From Pseudomonadota bacterium (lineage in GTDB: Bacteria > Pseudomonadota > Alphaproteobacteria > Caulobacterales > Caulobacteraceae): a stretch of DNA of 16,152 nucleotides. The stretch's first letter is position 1, and every line of letters begins with the position of its first letter. Made by a program: the position numbers and the translations under genes. Of the stretch, positions 7,740 to 16,152 are shown in pieces. The notes under the pieces are model-generated. The model searched no databases. It saw nothing but the letters and a program-made list of their open reading frames with translations, and was not told the DNA's origin. The stretch is from positions 1 to 16,152 of the forward strand of contig JAEYWU010000063.1 in assembly GCA_023428785.1 (NCBI GenBank), read 5' to 3'.

Positions 7740-7804
7740 CCCTGGATACGGTGTTCCGGAATCGCTTGAGCCGACGGGCCTGATCCTCCACCCTGCGCGC
7801 CTCC

Positions 7805-10476
<2,672 letters not shown>

Positions 10477-10480
<4 letters not shown>

Positions 10481-13038
10481 TCGATCCCGAGGCCCTCGCC
10501 GCGATCCGCGCCGACCTGCAGACGGCGCGCGAGCGGGCGGGGCAGAGGCTGGACGCAGGCCTCAAGGGCGTGGAGGCGGCGCGTCTCTATTCCGCCGCCG
10601 CCGACCAGGCCGTGGCCGCCCTGTGGGACCTCGCCCACGGCGAAGAGGCCGATCCCGCGCCCGCCGACCGCTTCAGCCTGCTGGCAGTCGGCGGCTACGG
10701 CCGCGGCGTGCTGGCGCCCTTCTCGGACCTCGACGTGATGGTCCTGCGCGCCGGCAAGATCAGCCCGCGCACCGAGCGGGTGGTCGAGCGACTGCTCCAC
10801 GCCCTGTGGGACTTCGGCTTCAAGATCGGCTGGGCGGTCCGCAGCCCCGACGAGGCCCTCAAGCTGGCCCGCGAGGACATGACCATCCGCACGACGCTTC
10901 TGGAGGGCCGTCATCTGGCGGGCGATGCGGACCTGACCGAAGGGTTGCTGACCCGTTTCCGCGCCGAGGTGACGAAGGCCGATCCGCGCCCCTTCATCGC
11001 CGCCAAACTGGCCGAGCGGGACGCGCGTCACGCCAAGGCGGGCACGGTCCGCTATCAGGTCGAACCCAATGTGAAGGACGGCAAGGGTGGGTTGCGGGAC
11101 CTCAACGCGCTGTTCTGGATTGCGCGGTCGCTGGCTCCGGAAAGCCCGCTGGGGCAGGCCGCGCTCGAAGGCCTGCTGACCCACAAGGAGCAGCGCCTGG
11201 CCACCCAGGCCTTCGACTTCCTCTGGGCCGTGCGGATCCACATGCATCGTCTGGCCGGCCGCGCCGAGGACAAGCTCAGCTTCGATCTTCAGCCTGAGGT
11301 CGCCAAGCGGATGGGCTGGGCCGGACGGGGCGACGAGCCCGCCGTCGAGCGCTTCATGCGCCGCTATTTCGTCATCGCCCGCGACGTGGGGGCGCTTACC
11401 CGCGCCATGTCGGCCAAGCTGGAAGCCATGCAGGCCAAGCCGGCGGGAGGCCTGATGCGGCTCCTGCCCCTGCCGCGCCGCCGGCCAAAACCCTCCGCCA
11501 TCAAGGGCGTGCTGGAAGAGGGCGGCCGTCTCACCGTCACCGATCCGGCGGTCCTGGCCGACCATCCGATCCGGATGCTGGAGCTGTTTCGCGAAGCCGA
11601 CCGCCGGGGGCTGGACCTGCACCCCGACGCCTTCGGGGCCGTGGCCCGGTCGCTCGACCGCATCACCCCGACCCTGCGCCGTGACCCGGAGGCCGCGCGC
11701 GCCTTCATCGATATCCTGGCTCACGGCAAGCGGCCCTACCGGACGCTGTCGCTGATGAACGAGGCGGGCTTGGTCGGGCGCTTCCTGCCCGAGTTCGCCC
11801 GTGTCGTCGGCCAGACCCAGTTCAACCGCTATCACGCCTACACGGTCGACGAGCACACGCTCCAGGCCATCGGCATCATCAAGGATATCGAGACCGGCAA
11901 GCTCAAGGACGACCACCCGCTGTCCCACGCCATCTTCCCCAAGATCGCGGACAAGGAGGCCCTCTATCTGGCCATGCTCCTGCACGATGTCGGCAAGGGC
12001 GGCACCCGCGGCCAGCTGGAGGACGGCGCCATCGCCGCGCGCCGGGCCTGTGATCGTCTGGGGCTGGACCGGGGCCGGGCGGGGCTCGTCTCCTGGCTGG
12101 TCGAACATCACCTTGTCCTGTCCGACTTCGCCCAGAAGCGTGACACCGCCGACCCGGCGACCATCGCCGCCTTCGCCGACATCGTCGGCGATCTCGACCG
12201 GCTGCGGATGCTGCTGGTCCTGACTGCCGCTGATGTTCGCGCCGTGGGGCCCGGCGTCTGGAACGGCTGGAAGGGCCAGCTGATGCGGGAGCTCTACCGG
12301 GCGACCGAGGCCCGCTTCCGGGGTGAGGACATCGAGGGCCTCGCGCTCGAGCCGGACCCGGCCCTGCGTCAGGCCGCCGAAGAAAAGGGCGCCGCCGCCC
12401 GCCTCTCGCACCGGCCGGAGATCGATACGGCCGAACTGGTTTTCGTCGGCCGAGACCGCCACGGCCTGTTCGCCGATATCGCCGCCCGCCTGGCTTCGGA
12501 GGGTGCCGACGTGGCCGGCGCGCGGGTCCGCACCACAGACGACGGCTGGGCCTTTGACGTCTTCCAGCTCCAGGACGGACAGGGCGGACCCTTCGCCCTG
12601 GGCGACGCCCGTCTCGCCCGGCGCCTTGAGAAGGCCGTGGTGGCCGCAGCACAGAGCGCCAAGCCGACCGCCCCGCCGCCCGGCGTGCCGCGCACCTCGT
12701 CGGTGTTTGATGTGGCCCCCATCGTGGTCTTCGACACGCCAGAAGGCGCCGACGCCACGGTGGTCGAGGCCTCCGGCCGCGACCGGCCGGGTCTCCTGGC
12801 CGATCTGGCCCGCGCCTTTTCCAAGTCCGGCCTGACGATCCGCTCGGCCCACATCGAGAGCCACGGCGCCCGGGCCGTCGACGCCTTCTATGTCGTGCGC
12901 CGCAAGGACGGGTCGCGCCTGACCGACAAGAAGGCCCAAGGCGAGCTGCGCGACACCCTCACCGCCGTGCTTCGCCCGCCGGCCGAGGCCCAGCCGCCCC
13001 GAAAGCTGGCCCGCGCCCGCGCCTCGGCCCGCCGGTGA
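10477..13038 (+). CDS. glnD: Bifunctional PII uridylyltransferase / uridylyl-removing enzyme
   Basis: An 853-residue cytosolic nitrogen sensor that uridylylates PII proteins when glutamine is low and removes UMP when glutamine is high. Domains in order: nucleotidyltransferase with GGYGRG (72-77) and the catalytic D-x-D Asp84/Asp86; a helical linker region; an HD domain with His460 and HDVGKG (His503-Asp504); then two ACT domains for glutamine sensing, about 652-730 (VGRDRHGLFADIA) and 760-835 (SGRDRPGLLADLA). The start is GTG 10477, sharing GTGA with the mutS stop, which suggests translational coupling. No upstream start is possible because an in-frame TGA lies at 10432-10434. The protein is shorter than the usual 890-940 residues; the missing part is N-terminal to the nucleotidyltransferase domain, and the catalytic motifs are intact. 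Confidence 0.96.
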
Positions 13039-13117
13039 GACGATCCGGCGATTTCCCTCGCCCCGCTTCCGCGCTAAGGCGGGACGTTCCGCGCCCCGTA
13101 TCGCGCCCGAGACCCGA

Positions 13118-14767
13118 ATGACCACCGAACCCGAAATCCGGGCCTCCGCCTCCACCAATCCGACCGCGCCCGAGCCCGCCAAATCCGGCGGTGTGATGCG
13201 CTCCTCGGCGATCTTCTCGGGCCTGACCCTGGTCAGCCGGCTGGCCGGTTTCGCGCGCGATATCGCCGTCACGGCCTTCCTCGGCGGCGCCGCTGGGCCG
13301 GCGGCCGACGCCTACAACACCGCGCTGAGCTTCCCGAACCTGTTCCGCCGCATCTTCGCCGAGGGCGCCTTCGCGGCCGCCTTCGTGCCGGCCTACGCGC
13401 GGACCCTGAAACAGAAGGGCGAGGCCGAGGCGGACCGTGTAGCCACCGATGCCCTGGCCATGGTGGCGGTCGTCACCCTGGTCCTGACCGTCATCGCCCA
13501 GCTGGCCATGCCGTGGCTGATGATGGGCATCAACATCGGCTACCTGGACGACCCCGACCGTTTCCGGCTGGCGGTGATCCTGACCCAGATCACCATGCCC
13601 TACCTGCCCTGTATGGCGATCGCCGCCCTGCTATCAGGCGTGCTGAACGCGCGGGGACGGTTCATCGTCTCGGGCGCCTATCCGATCCTGATGAACATCA
13701 TCATGCTCGCGGCCCTGCTGATCTGGCGGGGCGATCAGGTCCAGGCCGCCTACGCGGCGGGATGGTCTGTGCTGGTCTCGGGCGTAGCCCAGGCAGGGCT
13801 CTGCTGGTGGGCCGTGCGCAAGGCCGGCGCCAACGTTCGCCTGTCGATGCCGAAACTGACGCCGGCAGTGAAGGCGATCATCATCACCGCCATCCCTGCG
13901 GCCATCGGCAACTCGGCGACCCAGATCAACGTCTTCATCTCGGGCAACCTCGCCTCCTTCGTGGACGGCGGGCGAACCTGGCTGGCGACGGCGGACCGGC
14001 TCTATCAGCTGCCGCTGGGCCTCATCGGCGTGGCCATCGGCATCGCGCTCCTGCCCAAGCTGTCCTCGGCCATCGCGTCGGAAGACCGCGCTCAGGAACA
14101 GGCCTCGATGGACGAGGCGCTGGTTCTTTCCATGGCTCTGACCCTGCCGGCCGCCGCCGCCATCATGGCCATGCCGCTATTCCTGATCGACGGCCTGTTC
14201 ACCCGCGGCGCCTTCCTGGCCTCGGACGCCCAGGCCACCGCCCATGCGTTGCTTCAGTTCGGTTGGGGCGTGCCGGCCTTCGTGCTGATCCGCGTTTTGG
14301 CCCCCGGTTTCTTCGCCCGTCAGGACACGCGCACGCCCATGGTCTTCGCCCTGGTGTCGGTGGCGGTGAACGCGGCCCTCGCCATCGTGCTGTTCAATCT
14401 CGGCATGGGCGTCTCGGGCATCGCGGCCGCGACGTCCGCCGCCGCCTGGGCAAATGCGGGCCTCCTGGCCTTCACCCTGTTCCGCCGCGATCATTACCGT
14501 CCCGGACCGTCTGCGACCTCGCGGCTGATCCGCGTCCTCATCGCCTCGGCGGCGCTCGGCGGCATTCTCGTCGTGGCCCAGATGTTCCGACCCGAGATCG
14601 AGGCGCCGATCGCGGCCCTGACCGAGCATGGCGCCAAGGAGATCGCCCTGGTCCTCACGACCGGCGTAGGCGGGCTGGTCTATCTGGTCCTGCTGTTCGT
14701 CACCCGGGCGGTCACCATAGGCGAGATCCGGGGCCTGATCCGGCGCGAGCGCAAGGCGGGCGCCTAG
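13118..14767 (+). CDS. murJ: Lipid II flippase MurJ (MviN family)
   Basis: A 549-residue polytopic inner-membrane protein of the MOP superfamily that moves lipid II across the membrane for peptidoglycan synthesis. The N-terminal signature is clear: SRLAGFARDI holds Arg41 and Arg47, which align with the essential Arg18 and Arg24 of E. coli MurJ, and LFRRIFAEGAFAAAFVPAY carries the conserved Arg pair at 77-78. Hydrophobic segments fit about 14 helices. About 26 residues precede the first helix. A Met at residue 27 (MRSSAIFSG, codon 13196-13198) would give a more typical 523 residues, and neither start has a strong Shine-Dalgarno sequence. The gene starts 79 bp after glnD and ends 35 bp before trpS. 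With an AmpG-like permease a few kb away on the other strand, the window carries two cell-wall cycle transporters. Confidence 0.95.
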   Translation: MTTEPEIRASASTNPTAPEPAKSGGVMRSSAIFSGLTLVSRLAGFARDIAVTAFLGGAAGPAADAYNTALSFPNLFRRIFAEGAFAAAFVPAYARTLKQKGEAEADRVATDALAMVAVVTLVLTVIAQLAMPWLMMGINIGYLDDPDRFRLAVILTQITMPYLPCMAIAALLSGVLNARGRFIVSGAYPILMNIIMLAALLIWRGDQVQAAYAAGWSVLVSGVAQAGLCWWAVRKAGANVRLSMPKLTPAVKAIIITAIPAAIGNSATQINVFISGNLASFVDGGRTWLATADRLYQLPLGLIGVAIGIALLPKLSSAIASEDRAQEQASMDEALVLSMALTLPAAAAIMAMPLFLIDGLFTRGAFLASDAQATAHALLQFGWGVPAFVLIRVLAPGFFARQDTRTPMVFALVSVAVNAALAIVLFNLGMGVSGIAAATSAAAWANAGLLAFTLFRRDHYRPGPSATSRLIRVLIASAALGGILVVAQMFRPEIEAPIAALTEHGAKEIALVLTTGVGGLVYLVLLFVTRAVTIGEIRGLIRRERKAGA

Positions 14768-14776
14768 CGGCGAGGC

Positions 14777-14799
14777 GCGGGGTCGGCTAGAGGCCCCGC
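14777..14799 (+). promoter_or_regulatory. Hairpin with internal GCTAGA immediately before the trpS start
   Basis: GCGGGG (14777-14782) pairs with CCCCGC (14794-14799), leaving an 11-nt loop and ending 3 nt before the trpS ATG. Within the loop GCTAGA (14786-14791) fits the Caulobacter -10 pattern GCTANA. If used, transcription would start near 14797-14799, giving a leader of only a few bases. No -35 is visible and no Shine-Dalgarno sequence precedes trpS. The hairpin and the promoter are alternative readings; neither is proven. Confidence 0.3.
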
Positions 14800-14802
14800 A
14801 TC

Positions 14803-15840
14803 ATGTCCGACACGCCTCCTCCCGCCTACACCGGCCCACGCCGCATTCTTTCCGGCATCCAGGCCTCCGGCGCCCTGCATCTGGGCAACTATCTCGGAGC
14901 CCTGAAGCGCTTCGTCGACCTGCAGGACCAGGGCGCGCCCTGCTTCCTGTTCGTGGCCGACATGCACGCCATCACGGTCTGGCAGGACCCGGACAAGCTG
15001 GCGGCCCAGACGCGCGAGATCGCCGCCGCCTACATCGCCTCGGGCCTCGATCCGGCCAGGTCGACCATCTTCCCCCAGTCGGCCGTGCCTGCCCACGCCG
15101 AGCTGGCCTGGATCTTCAACTGCGTCGCCCGCCTCGGCTGGCTCGACCGCATGACCCAGTTCAAGGAGAAGTCCGGCAAGCACAAGGAGCGCTCGTCTGT
15201 CGGCCTCTACACCTACCCTGTGCTCCAGGCGGCCGACATCCTGCTCTACAAGGCGACCGAGGTTCCGGTCGGCGAGGACCAGAAGCAGCATCTCGAACTG
15301 ACCCGCGACATCGCCGCCAAATTCAACAACGACTTCTCGGCGCCGGGCTTCTTCCCGCTGCCGGATCCGGTCATCCAGGGCCCGGGCACCCGCGTCATGT
15401 CCCTGCGTGACGGCCAGGCCAAGATGTCCAAGTCCGACCCGTCCGACGCCAGCCGCATCAACCTGACCGACGACGCTGACGCCATCAGCCAGAAGATCAA
15501 GAAGTCCAAGACGGACATGGGCGTCATGCCCGAGGTCGGCGAGGCGCTCGACGAGCGGCCTGAGGTGAGGAATCTGATCGCCATCTACGCCGCCCTGTCG
15601 AACCAGACCCGCGATCAGGTCACCGCCGAGTTCGCCGGTCAGGGCTTCGGCGCCTTCAAGCCGAAACTGGCTGAACTCGCTGTCGAATCCCTCGCCCCCG
15701 TCACCGCCGAGATGCGCCGCCTGATGGCCGACCCCGCCGAGATCGACCGGGCGTTGGCCGCCGGGACCGAACGCGCCCGCGCAGTCGCCGAGCCGGTGGT
15801 CGACGAGGTCAAGAAGATCGTCGGCTTCTGGCGCGCCTGA
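14803..15840 (+). CDS. trpS: Tryptophanyl-tRNA synthetase
   Basis: A 345-residue class I aminoacyl-tRNA synthetase that charges tRNA-Trp. The HIGH-type motif is HLGN (26-29) within SGIQASGALHLGNYLGAL, and the KMSKS motif is complete at 207-211 (AKMSKSDPSD). The tryptophan/ATP pocket segment FVADMHAIT and the family-specific PVGEDQKQHLELTRDIA are also present. Length is normal for bacterial TrpS. The ATG at 14803 has no Shine-Dalgarno sequence; the preceding bases form a GC hairpin. It is the last gene of the mutS-glnD-murJ-trpS run and is followed by non-coding DNA with palindromic repeats. The residues seen predict an active enzyme. Confidence 0.97.
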   Translation: MSDTPPPAYTGPRRILSGIQASGALHLGNYLGALKRFVDLQDQGAPCFLFVADMHAITVWQDPDKLAAQTREIAAAYIASGLDPARSTIFPQSAVPAHAELAWIFNCVARLGWLDRMTQFKEKSGKHKERSSVGLYTYPVLQAADILLYKATEVPVGEDQKQHLELTRDIAAKFNNDFSAPGFFPLPDPVIQGPGTRVMSLRDGQAKMSKSDPSDASRINLTDDADAISQKIKKSKTDMGVMPEVGEALDERPEVRNLIAIYAALSNQTRDQVTAEFAGQGFGAFKPKLAELAVESLAPVTAEMRRLMADPAEIDRALAAGTERARAVAEPVVDEVKKIVGFWRA

Positions 15841-15887
15841 CGCCCGGAAATTAGCGGGGAACATTGCGCGCTTCGCCCATTTTCCCT

Positions 15888-16005
15888 CGTCACCCTCGGG
15901 CTTGACCCGAGGGTGAGACCGACCGTCGCCCAGCCTTGGCCGGACAGGCCTCTCAACCCCACGTCCGATCCCCGGGTCGCGGCTCTGCCTTGCCCGAGGA
16001 TGACG
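15888..16005. repeat. REP/BIME-like pair of inverted palindromic units
   Basis: Unit 1 starts CGTCACCCTCGGGC (15888-15901) and folds into a perfect 11-bp stem, 15890-15900 with 15906-15916, around CTTGA. Unit 2 lies in the opposite orientation at 15962-16005; read on the minus strand it starts CGTCATCCTCGGGC and continues to GACCCGGGGATC. The outer 14-mers are reverse complements with one mismatch, so the block is two similar palindromes facing each other. The pattern 'CGTCAYCCTCGGGC...GACCCGRGG' is, from memory, a frequent intergenic palindrome in alphaproteobacterial genomes. It may end or protect the trpS mRNA 3' end. There is no T-run after either stem. Confidence 0.6.
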
Positions 16006-16012
16006 ATTGAAG

Positions 16013-16053
16013 GGCGGGGACGAGAAAGAATTCTCACCCTCTAGATCCCCGCC
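16013..16053. repeat. Nested inverted repeat
   Basis: GGCGGGGA (16013-16020) and TCCCCGCC (16046-16053) are perfect reverse complements. Inside them GAGAA (16022-16026) pairs with TTCTC (16031-16035) around AGAA, leaving an unpaired 10-nt strand on the 3' side. The structure could form in either transcript. No T-run follows and the function is unknown. Confidence 0.4.
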
Positions 16054-16152
16054 GATCCGCACCACCCGCATACTCCTCAGGTCCCCACGCCAGGGGAGGG
16101 CGCATGGCCAGCGACCTTGTCGGTGTGAGGATGCGGACTGAGCGGATAGCGG

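Larger units (their letters stand above)
15841..16152. other. 312-bp non-coding tail after trpS
   Basis: No supported gene is seen. The stretch holds two REP-like palindromic units in opposite orientation (15888-16005), a nested inverted repeat (16013-16053) and a small hairpin TCCCC/GGGGA (16082-16086, 16093-16097). A GGGGAGGG (16093-16100) stands 3 nt before an ATG at 16104 whose frame stays open to the edge (16 residues). That could be the start of a gene beyond the window but is too short to call. Confidence 0.5.

Noticed and set aside
13039..13117. Possible terminator or promoter between glnD and murJ (imperfect CCCGCTT/AAGGCGGG pairing, GCTAAG)
   Set aside because: The pairing needs a bulge, there is no T-run, and the GCTAAG lacks a -35 partner; too weak to list.
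16104..16152. Possible gene start: ATG at 16104 with GGGGAGGG upstream, open to the window edge
   Set aside because: Only 16 codons are visible with no recognisable motif, and the G-rich sequence also forms a hairpin arm. Kept as a note, not called.

Overview
The window is about 16 kb of high-GC chromosomal DNA that reads as core genome of an alphaproteobacterium, most likely a Caulobacterales member (Brevundimonas/Caulobacter-like). This rests on protein style (malic enzyme fused to a phosphotransacetylase domain, MurJ, GlnD and TrpS sequences), an alphaproteobacterial-type direct-repeat LexA box, GANTC sites in promoter regions and few Shine-Dalgarno sequences. It is an inference from memory, not a database match.

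Layout. (1) 1-153: the 3' end of a plus-strand gene, probably a creatininase-family amidohydrolase. (2) 154-470: a non-coding leader region with small inverted repeats. (3) 471-2753: maeB, a malic enzyme with a C-terminal phosphotransacetylase-like domain. (4) 7678-2770, minus strand, in transcription order: a ComM/YifB AAA+ ATPase, a soluble hybrid histidine kinase and an AmpG-family permease. The gaps are 40 and 36 bp, so this may be one transcript; it converges on maeB. (5) 7679-7804: a divergent promoter region with a perfect GAAC-N7-GAAC LexA/SOS box placed over the presumed comM promoter. (6) 7805-15840, plus strand: mutS, glnD, murJ and trpS, tightly spaced; mutS and glnD overlap by 4 bp. 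(7) 15841-16152: a non-coding tail with a REP/BIME-like pair of palindromes and a second nested inverted repeat.

Functionally this is mainly housekeeping: carbon flux at malate/pyruvate, mismatch repair, PII-linked nitrogen sensing, lipid II flipping, muropeptide uptake and tRNA charging. There is no phage, transposon, CRISPR or defence island, and I do not see a previously undescribed multi-gene system. The best leads are the SOS box between comM and mutS, the possibility that it also governs a sensorless histidine kinase and an AmpG-like permease, and the palindromic repeats after trpS.
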